A stretch of 64,000 bases of DNA from Juglans regia (GCF_001411555.2 NC_049903.1:12148362-12212361); one strand, 5' to 3'. Positions 15,632 to 26,870 are shown, counted from the first letter of the stretch. The notes: generated by a model from the letters alone, not told the origin. Numbers and translations: made by a program.

Positions 15632-18600
15632 TCATCATCACCACGACCATCATCAAGATCACGATCATGATCACACTCATGGGGATTCAACAACAAAGTC
15701 ATGGGTCGGCCTCGATGGTAAGGTGTACCATAGCCATGATGGACTGGCACCGCACTCGCATGAACCCATATACTCCCCAGGCTATTTCAGCAGAAGAGCT
15801 CCGCCACTTCTCACCAGGGATTTCAGTGAGAGGGCTTTCACTGTTGGCATCGGTGGCCCAGTTGGTACTGGGTATCTCCTTTCTCCCTTCAATGTTCCAT
15901 TTGTTAGTTTCTTGACATTATTATCAACATTCCCAATCACCGTTGGATCACTATTAGTATTTTCTTCAAAGACACGGAAGTGATTGATTATAATATTATA
16001 CAAATCTTAAGTTCCCTATTCTTTTATGTAAGATTCGGATTCATATGGGGATAGTTTCCTTGGAAGAGTGCTCGGTACAGTAAATTTCTTTAGAAAGACG
16101 AGTCTTTTGCTTGGAGGGCTACTTTGGGTAAAATCTCAACTGCTGAAAACCTTATACAAACAATGTTCCTAGTTGATTGGAGTTGCATGTGTAAAATAGT
16201 ACTGAATGTGTTGAAATTTTCTGCTTCGTTGCCTTTTTGCGAGGGAGCTATGGTCCTTCCACTTTTTATGTTTTTGGGTGTTCAATGGATGCCGGATGGT
16301 GCCAATGACAACGATGGATGTGTACTTTGGGAGAGAAGGGGGGGGGGGATTGGAATTCAAGTTCGCACGGATGTGTACTTAATATGTCTTTTTAGTTTTT
16401 AAGTCGGTGTTTGTTGATACTCGTAGCCATTTTAGATACTCGTAGCCATTTTAGGAACTCATTTATTCAAATTTTTCTTCTGATTTCATCAACAAAGGTT
16501 TTTATCCCGCCCCTCAGTATTCTTTATTGGATATGCTCAACTGTTTTAAAAGTAGGGCATTAGCAATCAAATTTAATTCCTATACTATTTTGTAGTATAT
16601 TCTATTAACATCTATATTTTTAGTGAATTATCTTTCATTCCTCATCCCTCTAGTTGGGTGTTTCCCATTGTATACACATACTTGGGTTATGCCCCTTTAA
16701 TAAACTTACTTTAAAAAATTATAAAAAAAATATATATCTTCCAGGCTCCAAGGTTTCTTACAGTTGTGCTATTTTGAACGTTGTTTGTTTCTTGTTATTG
16801 TTATTATGACATGCTTACCTCATATCTGTTATTCTCTTCAAATGTAAACATGGATGACCAGAAGGGAAGCTAAAGATGTTTGCTCCCCTCCCCCCCTCTC
16901 TAGTAGATCCACTTTGTTTCATGTATGTATTTTGCATTGCTAGTCTGAATCCAACTCATAAATGGGTGTTGATGGAATGCCGTTTCATGCCTTACAGGAA
17001 AACAGCTTTAATGCTGGCTCTTTGCAAATTATTGCGGGATAAGTACAGTCTTGCTGCGGTAAGTAGAAATTCTGTTTTTTTTTTTTTTTTAAATTTCTTC
17101 TCTTTTTCCTCCGTTCAAAGTTATTTATATTCCTACAACTTGGACTCGATAATTGCCACTCTCATTTGGAGGAGTTTAAAAAAACACCTTTTCTAAGCCC
17201 AACTTTAGCTCTTTTCTCTGCTTAACCAAACCAATTAACAGACAATCCTGAGCCAAAACGAAGAAAGAAAAGGGGAAAAAAGGATAAAGAATGCATCTTT
17301 ATTTTGTTCATGGCAGTATAGAAACTATTAATCTGATATATCTTACAACATTAATCAGCAGATGAGTATGCGTATGTGTTTGTTCTTACTAAGCATATGT
17401 GATAACTTTCTCTATTTTGAGTATCTCTCCATTTCTGGGTGTTTGAAGATTCTCTGGAACCTAATAGTAGAACCTTGCACTGTGGTTGATGTTTCCAAAG
17501 ACCTTGAAGTCCATGTGGGCCTGTGGCTTGAGTCAAGGCATGCCCAGTATACCTAAAATAGAATATAAGAACACCTTTGGGCTTAACCTTAAGTTTTAAA
17601 TAGGCATACAACTCACACAAAGGGGATCTGCATTTCTGGTTTTAGTGGTGCTTCATTGGACTGAACTATAATAATTTCTCATCATTTGTTTCTAGATGTT
17701 ACTTGTATAAAAAAAAATTTGTTTCTACACACAATCATGCACATAAATAGATACATAATGTTTGTCAACCTATGTGAGTGCATTCCATACCTCAGGAATT
17801 TGAGGGTACAATGTATCAGTTTTGATAGTTCAGGATGCAAAATGAAAGACACCCTATGATTTGAGGGAGGAAACTGTACTTGCCCATATTCTCAGGATGC
17901 AACCAAATCTTATTAGAAAGACACCCCGCACAACCCCCTGGTTCCATCTCTACCGATCCTAAACATAAATCTTGATTTGCTTGATTTGGAAAATGATACT
18001 TGGCCCCATGAATTTGCCCCCTCAAAGTTACTGCTCGGGTATTTTAATTTATTTTTTTTACTTAATGGTTAAGGAAGTGACTATTAGTGAAGGTGTGTAT
18101 TTTTTTTCTCTTACAGGTTAAGGATGTTTAAAAAAGGTTTGAAAGAAAATGAAAAAAAAAAGTGCAATTGCACTAATGGTAATAACTTTGAGGGGGCAAA
18201 TTCAGGGGGCTGAGTAGCAGCACCCTCTTGATTTATTTAATCTCTTTCTAGGATGTGTTGTACTTTTTTAAAAAAGTAAAATACAGCCTAGAATATCTAG
18301 CTTTGGACCTCCCTCTATATTTGGTCATGGAAGGGCAGAGGGTATCTTGCCTGTCATCAACTCATTTTACCTGTCATCAACTCATTCAAGCTGTTTTGGA
18401 TATGGGTGTGTCCAAAATAATATGCTGCCGGTTTTTTTTTTTTATATATATACATAAAATACTTGAGCATGCAGTTGCAAGCAAGATTCCAGCTTTGTGA
18501 AGCTAGCTTTTGCTTAGCCATAACATGTCATTGACCTTAACCCCTAGGGGTTGGCTCAAGTGGTAAAGTCCTTGGGTTTGGGAGTATGCTCCCCGAGGTC

Positions 18601-20468
18601 TAAGGTTGAAATCCCTTTGGGTGCAAACAATCTCTAGGGGCCATCGTATTGGGGGATTTTTCCCATGAATTACCTGAGGTACACTTGCTAGAAACTCCTT
18701 GCCGAGGGTTTGTGCACCCCGAGATTAGTCGGGACACTATTCCCAGACATCCGGTGCCAATAAAAAAAACGTCATTGACCTTGCTTATTGTTTAATAAAC
18801 TGTGTCTATTCATGTGGTGACTGATTACTAGGTTGGCATCTTTTGTAGATATTGAACTCCCCTCACTAGAATTATTTACGAGTTTTCTCTTGCACTGATT
18901 CAGAGGAGTGCATTAAAATTTTCTGAAAAAATTTGAATCTGTTTTGCTTGTTCCATACTCCATGAGAACATACAAATTCCTTTTGAAAGTCTCCTTTAGT
19001 ATTCATACAGAAGGATGAGATGGTCTAATCTTGAAGTTTGATATCACTGAACCCATGCTAGAGCCTGTTTTTCATATTCTTCACGCACAAGTAGTTAATT
19101 TATTACCTTTCTTCTATATGATAAGATACACAAGGAAGAAAAGAAATTTAAACCTTTTATCTTCTGATTTTGAAATTGTAATTTTTCAGGTGACAAATGA
19201 TATATTCACAAAAGAAGATGGTGAGTTCTTGGTAAAACATGGAGCACTTCCTGAAGAAAGGATACGTGCTGTCGAAACTGGGGGATGTCCACATGCTGCA
19301 ATCCGCGAAGACATAAGCATTAATCTTGGTCCTCTTGAGGAGCTCTCTAACTTGTTCAAAGCAGACATACTTCTTTGTGAATCTGGGGGAGGTAACTTTA
19401 CAAAAGATGATTGATGTGGCAGTAGTTTAATTTTGGTTGATGCAAACTGATATTAAAATTGGCATGTCACAAGTTAGTAACTGGCAATGATGGTCATATC
19501 AGAACAAGAATCAAAATGTAGAATTAATTTGATTTAAGATTTCATTTGGGGAAATGCAGTTTAATTAGTGGGAGAAGAGCAGCAATGATAAAGTTAGGCA
19601 GTTCTTTTTCTCTTTTAGTGAAAACATGATGCATACTTGATGCCCCTTAAGAAAGAGGGTACAAGGTAGTTGCTTTAATTTCATTTAAAAAGTTGCATTA
19701 TTAGTTCAGGATCTGTTTCTAAAATAAAGTTTCTGTTTCAAAACACAATCGTAAAAAAAAATGCTTATATGAAATTGTGAATAAGCGAGCACCTATCTTA
19801 TGTTAACGCTTATGGAATTAAAAGTTTCAATGAGAAAAGGTTCAATATTCTCTTGAATTTGTGTTGGTGCAGATAATTTAGCTGCCAACTTCAGTAGAGA
19901 ACTGGCTGACTATATCATCTATATAATAGATGTATCTGGTGGTGATAAAATTCCTCGGAAAGGTGGCCCTGGTATCACCCAAGCTGATCTCCTTGTAGGT
20001 GTTTTCTTAAATTCATAACTGCTGCTTTGGCTATGGCACCCTTCTTACTGTCAATTATCAATCTTTATAAACATAAAGTACTTGGGGAGTCTAATGAAAA
20101 TGAGTCAATTGTTTTGGATTGCAGGTAATAAACAAGACTGACCTTGCACCAGCAGTTGGAGCTGATTTAACTGTCATGGAACGTGATGCACTTCGAATGC
20201 GTGATGGAGGGCCATTTGTCTTTGCTCAGGTCGGGTTGAGTACGTTTTTCTTTTTTCTTTTGGTTGACGGAAACATGATGCAAGCTCTAGTTTGCCCTAT
20301 TGGTATCACCTGTCAAAAGAAAAGTTTGTTCTATTGGAATTGCACAATTTGCCATGTTCATGATGCATGTGATTTATATGTCAGGTGAAGCATGGACTTG
20401 GTGTAGAGGAGATAGTGAACCACATACTACAGGCTTGGGGAGCAGCGACCGGAAAGAAGCGTCACTGA
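15582..20468 (+). CDS. UREG: Urease accessory protein G (UreG), GTPase
   Basis: Six exons, 15582-15871, 16998-17058, 19190-19391, 19873-19994, 20125-20229 and 20385-20468, join to 287 residues. UreG is the SIMIBI-class GTPase that drives nickel delivery to apo-urease with UreD and UreF in the cytosol. The N-terminus is a His/Asp-rich run (about residues 7-32) followed by another His-containing stretch, the plant-type putative nickel-binding extension. The P-loop GPVGTGKT spans residues 92-99 and is split by intron 1 at the last Gly. The metal-binding CPH motif is at 150-152, and NKTD, the base-specificity motif, is at 228-231. All key residues are intact. Intron 1 holds a LINE remnant, and intron 2 a MITE and a SINE. 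The intron 5 donor (GTCGGG) is weak but keeps the frame. Confidence 0.97.
16040..16740 (+). mobile_element. LINE remnant in UreG intron 1
   Basis: A broken frame contains GKISTAENL and VDWSCMCK, then later FLGVQW, matching the zf-RVT tail region of plant L1-type LINEs (compare [12 protein letters not shown] and [15 protein letters not shown] in the LINE at 29438-33152). Near 16660-16700 the 3' UTR pattern GTTTCCCATTGTATACA...GGTTATGCCCCTTTAATAAA appears, ending in an A-rich tail near 16725. An 11-base G run interrupts it near 16340. The left boundary is approximate. Confidence 0.68.
17992..18218. mobile_element. MITE with perfect 21-bp inverted repeat, UreG intron 2
   Basis: GAATTTGCCCCCTCAAAGTTA at 18010-18030 and its exact reverse complement at 18183-18203 flank an AT-rich core with no coding capacity. 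The similarity continues outward imperfectly (GATACTTGGCCCC against GCTACTCAGCCCCC inverted), suggesting true ends near 17992 and 18218. No transposase is present. The superfamily is not assigned. Confidence 0.75.
18539..18770 (+). mobile_element. Full-length tRNA-derived SINE in UreG intron 2
   Basis: It is flanked by a perfect 12-bp target duplication, GTCATTGACCTT, at 18527-18538 and 18771-18782. It begins with a tRNA-like head (GGTTGGCTCAAGTGGTAAAG, an A box) and has a B-box-like word (AGGTTGAAATCCC). It ends CCGGTGCCAATAAAAAAAAC. The same 3' body recurs in the truncated copy at 24019-24090, and its tail in the tiny insertion at 36370-36404. Confidence 0.9.
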
Positions 20469-21668
20469 CGTCCCTTTCGGGAAGTTGGTTCAGTTTGTAT
20501 TTTGTATCTCAAGTCACTATTGTATTGGGTAACTTTTTAAATGCCTGTGTGACTGCATTTAGGAATACTCACGACTTTGTTTCCCTGTCTTCTTAATGAT
20601 GAACATCTGGATACTAATTTATATTCGCCCCCCTTATAAATGGGTGTTTCTAATTTGGGTTGGAGGGCCATGGCAATTTGCTCTCTTGACAATGAGAGAG
20701 GAGTGTGAGAGGCAAACACTAATGTAGAAAGTAGGAACAATTGCATGGTGATTCTAAACTGCAATTCGAAGCATCCAAGTATTTTGGTCAAGGGTTGTTG
20801 AAGCTCTTGTCAAACTAAAAAAATTAGTAGAACTACAAAGGTGGAAGTTGTGCTAGACGTCGTATGGACCAAAAAAAAAACCAAATCTTCGGATGAGGAA
20901 AAGGGGCAAAAGAACCTCTCATGGAGGTGATTGAATTGGAAAGATTCGATGAAAAAGTAGCAAATGCATGAGAATTTATCGAGGGAAATGAAGAGGGAGT
21001 GTTGGGGAGGAGGGAGGGGATCTTCCCGTCCGGTGCAACGAGAAATGAAGTTTGAAGTTAATACAGAGAAGAATATAAGGGTGTCAAATCGTATTCATGT
21101 CATGTCAAGTCATGAACATTCGACTATATAAATAAATCTGAACCTAGTATGTTAAGTTAAACGTATCAAATTTCCAAATCATAATTGAACCCATTTAGAT
21201 AATGGGTTATATCGTATCATTTGTTTAGATCCGTTTAATAATTAATTAAAAATATGTTAACATGACACGACTCATTTAAACTTGTTTGTTTCATGTAAAT
21301 AGGTTGAACTAAAATGTATAACTCTTTTTACCTGATTAATATAATTTTACATAAAAGTTAAAATCTATATTTATTAATAACTACAATATCTTAAAAAATA
21401 TATATCAATATTTTTCAAATTTTAACATATAATAAACCCAATATTACAAACTATATAATAACAAATATGAACATAGGTCTAAAATTACAATTTCAACAAT
21501 AAAAAAATAAGCATATTGATAAATACTAATGTTACAATTTAACAATAATAAAATTTTAATTTAGAAATAAATTCTAAACGGGTTAATTTTATGTTAAGCA
21601 GATTGACCCGTTATTGACCTATTTATAAATCGTGTCTTAACTTGTCAACCCGTTAACATCAAGAATAA

Positions 21669-21812
21669 TGCTACTCATCATCCAAACTTCCATCATCATT
21701 TTATCATTTTATGATGTGACATTAGGTGATTGGATATTATTTATTATATTTCACTTGTGAATTTATCATTATAGCTACATCATGAGATGATGGAAGGATG
21801 ATGAATAGATTT
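21669..21812. mobile_element. Short MITE upstream of the CCDC174-like gene
   Basis: The left end CTACTCATCATCCAAACTTCC and the right end GATGATGGAAGGATGATGAATAG are inverted repeats of about 23 bp with a few mismatches, around an AT-rich core (TTATCATTTTATGATGTGAC). The element ends about 45 bp before the promoter palindrome at 21858. Confidence 0.6.
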
Positions 21813-21857
21813 TTTCCTTTATCTAAAAGAAGAAGAAAAAGAAACGAACTTATGATG

Positions 21858-21897
21858 ATGGGCCGGGCCGTTTACACAGAAATCAGACCCGGCCCAT
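21858..21897 (+). promoter_or_regulatory. Paired site II (TGGGCC) palindrome
   Basis: ATGGGCCGGG at 21858-21867 is mirrored exactly by CCCGGCCCAT at 21888-21897, with 20 bp between. TGGGCY site II words bind TCP-type factors and mark promoters of growth-linked housekeeping genes in plants. The pair sits about 120 bp before the start codon of the CCDC174-like gene, consistent with its core promoter. Confidence 0.6.
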
Positions 21898-22015
21898 GTA
21901 CTCCACCGTCCCTAATTCTGTAAATTGAATTTCCCCTTCCCGATTCTCAGACCAAGCCATCGAACAGAGAAACCAGTCGCAGAGCATTCCCCACTGAAAT
22001 AGATATCAGGAAAGA

Positions 22016-24808
22016 ATGGGGGAAGAGGTGGAGAGGAAGAGGAGGGTCGTGGTCGAGTCGCTTGGATGGCTGACGGAGTCTTCCATAATGCCGAAGAAGC
22101 ACAGGGCAATAGAAGGGGTGGGGCCCTCCTCCATCCTGGAACTCAAGGCCCACCTCTACAAGTCCCAGGAGGAGTCCAAAAAAAACAAGGAACTCGCCGG
22201 CGTCCCCGACTCCGTCACTTTTCACCGCGCCAAGCAGAATATCGCCGCATCCGATTCCTTCTCCGCCAAGAACTCCGGCGTCGAAGCCCGCGCCCACAAG
22301 TACCCTTCTCTCTTTGTTTCCCTTTTTGTTTTTTATTTTTCTCGTTTTGAATTATTTTTTTATTGTAATTTTATTTTGTTTCTTGGGTTTATAATGAGAG
22401 AACCGATCTTAAAGGGTCCGTATTTGAGTAGAATTAGGGTTCTAACTTGTGGGGTCATGATGATGATTTTGTTTACTGGTGATACTTAATTTAACCTTGC
22501 ATGTAACAAGTTCAATTTTTGGTCGATAATGGATATGAAATTGGCAGTAGGTAACTTGCAATGGGGGTTCTTGAGCTTGTTTTTTTGTTAGCAACTGTTA
22601 TTTACTTCTTCCATAATCTAGAGTTTTCATCTCCCAAATTTAAACTTCACCCGAAACTAATGACCCTTGAGAAAAGCAATCTTCCCCTTTTATATATTCC
22701 AGTCTCATGATGTTACGATCCCACATTGACTAAGTATGAGATTAGTTGATGATTTATAAGCTCCTAGGCACCCTTCCCTTATAAGCTAGTTTTCAAGGGT
22801 GAGTTCTACCTAGTGGGTTCATAACAAATGGTATCAGAGCCACCCCACATCTAAGGCCATGTTGCGACGGTTGCAATATGCGGCACGGGGGGTGATGCCG
22901 GCATTGCAGTGTTCGCCCAGAGCTAGAAAAAGACCTAGCGCACAGCCAGCCCGTGTGAGCGCTGGGACCGCCGTGGACGTCGGTTGCGGAGCGTGGTGGT
23001 TGTTACGATCCCACATTGACTAAGTATGGGATTAGTTGATGGTTTATAAGCTCCTAGGCACCCTTCCCTTGTAAGCTAGTTTTCAAGGGTGAGTTCTACC
23101 TAGTGGGTTCATAACACATGATGATTTGATTACTGGTGAAGCTTAAGTTTCCTGTTGAACGTAATTAATGCAATAACCGGTATTGAACTATGTATCTTTC
23201 TCGATGAGGATGATTGCTAGTAGAAGAATAATGTAACTATCTTGACGCGAACATATAACTCCTTGCAATTCTTCACTTTTCATTTTGGGAATTATTTCCA
23301 TCAGTGTCCAAATATTGCGGACATGGGATGACATAAGTATTGTGTCCTCTAGTGTCCAACATGCCACTGGACTCTAATTTGGCTTGCAACTTAAGTGGCA
23401 TCATGTTTTGGTGTTAAAATGATAAATCCAGGGACAAACTCGAGCTGAAAGCAGCTAAAGATGGATCAACCAGCTATGCAGCATTAGAGAGGAAGGCCGC
23501 ATTGTATGATAAGCTAGTGAGGGGAGAGCTATCTGATGAGGAAGATAAGGAGAAGTATTGTGTTGATTTCTTCCGCAAGAACGTTGAACAGGATGAATCA
23601 GAGCAATCTCAGGTCCCAGATACTCCCGCAATAGTACCACCAGAAAGTGAAAATGGCGAGAATGATGCTTCTTTTTTGTTTAACACAAAAACCGTGGGGC
23701 TCGGAAGAACAGCTGGAACACTGGACAATGATGAACACAAGCGTTTTGTGAGGTGAGAGTCCTAGCCATTTCTTGTTTAGAACATATAGTTTTTTATATT
23801 GTAAAATTCTTAGTAATAAATATGAAACACAATTCGTTTAGATATGAATTAACTGGGCAATGATTGATGAGGGCTTGGGCCTCTGGCAGTTCAATTCAAG
23901 TTATTAGTTTATAATCAAGAATTTATGTTGGCCAATAATTTTATGCAAACTCATTTGTACAGGTATAATGCCGTGCAAACTCATTTATTACACTTATACT
24001 GTTATTTTCCTGTGCCTGCCGAGGGCCTTTGCACCCTGGGGTTAGTCGGGACTTTGTTCCCGGACACCCGGTGCCAATTAAAGAAACAAGTTCCCGTGCC
24101 TGTTAGCATAAGTTACACCCTTGGCTAGCCACTATAATTTGGTTGTGGCTGCTGTTTTTTACTCATCTAAGTTGCATTATTGTGGCGGAAAAGTCAAGAA
24201 TGGCCTGGTTTCAGCAGTTGATGCTATTGACAAGCTGCTCAATTCTAACTGTTTTAAGTTTTAATAACAAGCCTTCTATTATTGCTGTTACGCAGCATTG
24301 ACTTGACACTATCTGGCTTCAGATTGAACCTCGTTTGGCAAAGACCATAAATATAATGTATTATCATCTGTATTCAACTAAGGATATAAGGAACGTAGTT
24401 CATGTGGATTTTAGGCAAAATCCTATCATAAAACTGAGGAATGTTTTTTGGCAGCACCTGTAAGTAGAACATAAATTTCTAGTAACAGCTAAGAAAGGCT
24501 CAATTACCGTCTATGTTCTTTGGCTTGTTTGGTTGTGTATCCCTGAGACCCCTGCCTGATTTTATTGTTTGAAAAATGTTTTTTGTGTTATATGAGTAAG
24601 GCTCAATGGCTCATGACATGCTTATTGTGTTTGTGGTTTCCTCAGGGAAGTTCATGAAGAAGTAAATCAAGCAAGAGAAAAGGCGTCTGAGCTCAAACTG
24701 CGCAGGCAAGAGCAAGCCGCAGCTCGTCGTGAGAAGCTGAGGCAGGCATATTTAAGGAAACGGCTAGAGAACCTGAAATCTGCTGCATCAAAGTCAGAGC
24801 GGACATGA
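22016..24808 (+). CDS. CCDC174-like coiled-coil nuclear protein
   Basis: Three exons, 22016-22299, 23432-23752 and 24646-24808, give 255 residues. The protein is highly charged. Two blocks resemble animal CCDC174: SSILELKAHLYKSQEESKK (about residues 38-56) and KAALYDKLVRGELSDEEDKE (about 115-134). The end is a long helical, Arg/Lys/Glu-rich stretch (REKASELKLRRQEQAAARRE) that should form a coiled coil. Human CCDC174 is tied to the exon junction complex and splicing; the plant relative's function is not established and this is inferred from similarity recalled from memory. It is shorter than the animal protein. The start ATG is the first in a GC-rich leader. Intron 1 carries a TRIM element and intron 2 a truncated SINE. 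Confidence 0.78.
22711..23116 (+). mobile_element. Complete TRIM retroelement in CCDC174-like intron 1
   Basis: Two 116-bp LTRs (22711-22826 and 23001-23116) begin TGTTACGATCCCACATTG and end TTCATAACA; by eye they differ at only three positions. Just inside the left LTR, TGGTATCAGAGC (22829-22840) matches the methionyl-initiator-tRNA primer binding site. A 5-bp target duplication CATGA flanks it (22706-22710, 23117-23121). The 174-bp interior is GC-rich and codes nothing recognisable. Total 406 bp, which fits a terminal-repeat retrotransposon in miniature, moved by another element's proteins. Confidence 0.93.
24019..24090 (+). mobile_element. 5'-truncated SINE in CCDC174-like intron 2
   Basis: This matches the 3' third of the SINE at 18539-18770 (CCGAGGG...TTGCACC, GTTAGTCGGGAC, CCGGTGCCAAT). 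A near-perfect 12-bp direct repeat, TTCC(T/C)GTGCCTG, lies at 24007-24018 and 24091-24102, so it inserted already truncated. The tail is AATTAAAGAAACAAG. Confidence 0.82.
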
Positions 24809-25485
24809 TTAGCCGAAGGCTAGGATCATTGTTTTTTATTGTTCATGTTGATTTTTCCGGCTCAGTCATGTGGAAGTTTGTTAGTCCTCAAACGTGTGAA
24901 AAGTAAAGTGTTTACTTTTGAACAGTAAAGTAAACATTATTGAACAGTAAAGTGTTTTATAATACAAACTAGATGATCAGTCTGACAACCTCCATTCCTC
25001 CCCCCATTCTACTACCCCCACCCACCCACCCAAAACAAAACAAAAAAATAAAAAGGACACTTGCAACTTTGATCCGTCTTTGTTCAGCTTTTGCAAGCCT
25101 TGAATGAATTGCAGCATTTGATTCTGGTTCCGCAATGGAGAGTCATTGTGTCTGTTTCAGAGATGTTGCATCCTTTAGCCAAACAGAAAGTGAATATGAT
25201 CGCAAGATTGACTTCAAACATGTGTCATGAGATTTCTGAGCAATCCAAACTAGAAAATTGAACAGGATAGATTTTGGAGAAAGATGTTATAGATGCTAGT
25301 AATCAAGTTGTCAGCTTATTGACATTATACTCCACAACCGAGCCAAACCCAACAATCATCCAACAGAACAACAAAACAAAAACCTAGAACAAATTTAAAA
25401 AACGCAAGTAATTCCCTTTTCACATTTACAAGAGTCTTCAATAGTCTTTTGCAGAAAATGTAAAAAGAAAAAAATAGTGGTTGTT
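24809..25485. other. 3' flank of CCDC174-like gene, no gene seen
   Basis: The stretch holds the likely 3' UTR and polyadenylation zone, a short repeated word (AACAGTAAAGT, near 24920-24955) and a CCCACCCACCC run near 25017. No open frame or repeat family was recognised. Confidence 0.5.
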
Positions 25486-25568
25486 GTCAGAAGTGGGATT
25501 TGAACCCACGCCCTCGTTAGAGGACCAGAACTTGAGTCTGGCGCCTTAGACCACTCGGCCATCCTGAC
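25486..25568 (-). tRNA. tRNA-Leu(CAA)
   Basis: Read on the minus strand, 83 nt starting GTCAGGATGGCCGAGTGG fold as a class II tRNA. The acceptor stem is GTCAGGA/TCTTGAC-type and the D arm has GCCGAGTGGTCTAAGGC. The anticodon stem-loop is CCAGA-CTCAAGT-TCTGG (anticodon CAA), with a long variable arm and a T arm GGGTTCAAATCCC. No intron is present. Confidence 0.95.
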
Positions 25569-25654
25569 TGATGTTTAGTTATGCAGAAGAATATTTTATT
25601 TAATCCAATTTATAAATTAATTATTAATTATAAAAGCAAAAATGTAAACAAAAA

Positions 25655-25727
25655 CGACTCCGCTGGGGATCGAACCCAGAATCTCTGGTTCCGTAGACCA
25701 GCGCCTTATCCATTGGGCCACGGAGTC
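25655..25727 (-). tRNA. tRNA-Arg(ACG)
   Basis: On the minus strand, 73 nt begin GACTCCGTGGCCCAATGG and end CGGAGTCG. The acceptor stem GACTCCG/CGGAGTC is perfect. The anticodon stem-loop is CTGGT-CTACGGA-ACCAG (anticodon ACG) and the T arm is CTGGGTTCGATCCCCAG. No intron. It lies 86 bp from tRNA-Leu in the same orientation; each probably has its own internal promoter. Confidence 0.96.
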
Positions 25728-26672
25728 CACATTTGGTTACATGATGGTTGTCATTGATATTATTACCATTACATTTGGCTACATGAGTCAAGATTGAAGC
25801 CACCGTTGATGACAAAAACAAACAACGTACAACAGTAGTGTTCATTCTGGTTCTTTTATATCTATCATGGGAAATGCACCCAAACATCGTGAGTAAGAGA
25901 AGTGGAGTTCTTCTATGAAATGCAGCATCTTTTTTACAACGACAGTTTGAAGTCACAACCAATCAATTTAATAATTGAATCAACGCAAATTCCCTTTTGG
26001 TGATCTCCTCGTTAGTTCAGTTACAGATATAGGTCCATTTGTTTTTTTAATTTTATCCCATCTTCCCATGAGCAATACAATTATTGTTGTAATGAGATTT
26101 TTGTATTCCTTCCCTTCTTGTACCTCTGTTTTAATTGAATGCATCTTTGAACTTTTTAAAAAAAAAAAAACATTTTCTGCATAGACTAGCCTTCCTATAA
26201 GATCTAGTGTATTTTTATTTTTCCCTTAATTCAATGATGCTACCCTTCATCTTTAGGGATCATGGGATCTAAAAGTTGGGAGTTCAAAACTTCAATCCCC
26301 TACTAGGGCTATGGTAAACTCTTCCTAACTTCCCCACCCAAAGTTTTAAATTTTAAATAAATTATTAGTGATTCAAATTAAAAACCTCACAAAGCTATCA
26401 ATTGGCAAGGTGCCGTTACACAGTTAGACCAGGCTGGTACGGGTTATAGTGGAGTTAATTATAAGGAAAGCCCACCACCTTAAAATGATCATGTTTGTGG
26501 TTAAACCAACATAACTAGCTGGAAGATTCTTATTTTCTCCTCAAACACTTCCTATAAAGACCATTTGCACTCCCATTTTCTTCACTCAAAACTCAAACCA
26601 CCCCCATTTCTTCAATTTCCTTGCAAGTTTTACTCCAACCTGTTCTCAATTTTCCATAGAGATTAGTCAGAA
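25728..26672. other. Intergenic: tRNA flank and AG-peptide promoter
   Basis: No gene. About 26240-26430 contains decayed tRNA-like words (GGGATCATGGGATCTAAAAGTTGGGAG; GTTCAAAACTTCAATCCCC) that may be an old SINE. A TATA-like CTATAAAG lies near 26551, about 120 bp before the AG-peptide start, followed by a C/T-rich leader typical of a 5' UTR. Confidence 0.45.
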
Positions 26673-26870
26673 ATGGGGGATTGCAGGGTGCCCATGGTTT
26701 TGACCATCTACATTATGGTTATTCTGGCTTTTGCTGCTTTCAGAGCCACAGTTGCACTTGAAGATATCGGGGAGATAGCACCATCGCCTGTGATGGAGAG
26801 TGCCGGAGCGGCTTTGGGTGTTCCAGCTGCGTTTGCAGCTATGGCTTTACTAGCTGTTTGGTTCTTCTAA
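26673..26870 (+). CDS. Arabinogalactan-type peptide, GPI-anchored (small)
   Basis: A single exon codes 65 residues. A signal peptide (about residues 1-28, hydrophobic core VLTIYIMVILAFAAF, cleavage near TVALE) is followed by a very short mature region with the AP-type motif IAPSP. The C-terminal hydrophobic stretch VPAAFAAMALLAVWFF looks like a GPI-anchor signal. This layout is that of plant AG-peptides: secreted, hydroxyproline-glycosylated and held at the cell surface. The mature part has only one SP/AP cluster, fewer than usual, so a related non-AGP GPI peptide is possible. A TATA-like box and pyrimidine-rich leader precede the ATG. Confidence 0.75.
   Translation: MGDCRVPMVLTIYIMVILAFAAFRATVALEDIGEIAPSPVMESAGAALGVPAAFAAMALLAVWFF

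Larger units (their letters stand above)
20469..22015. other. Intergenic region: UreG 3' flank and CCDC174-like promoter
   Basis: No gene seen. About 21070-21660 is a repeat rich in words such as AACCCGTTAACA, ACATGACACGACTC and GACCCGTTATTGACC, which recall the edges of common plant DNA transposons; its boundaries were not fixed. A small MITE lies at 21669-21812 and a site II promoter palindrome at 21858-21897. Confidence 0.5.

Noticed and set aside
15495..15680. Minus-strand frame of repeated Met and Val
   Set aside because: Simply the antisense of the UreG His/Asp repeat.
22066..22350. Second frame in the CCDC174-like first exon
   Set aside because: GC-rich exon gives open shadows; only the 22016 frame continues into conserved exons 2 and 3.
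24809..26672. An organellar DNA insert suggested by the adjacent tRNAs
   Set aside because: Both tRNAs have nuclear-type sequences and no neighbouring plastid or mitochondrial genes are present.
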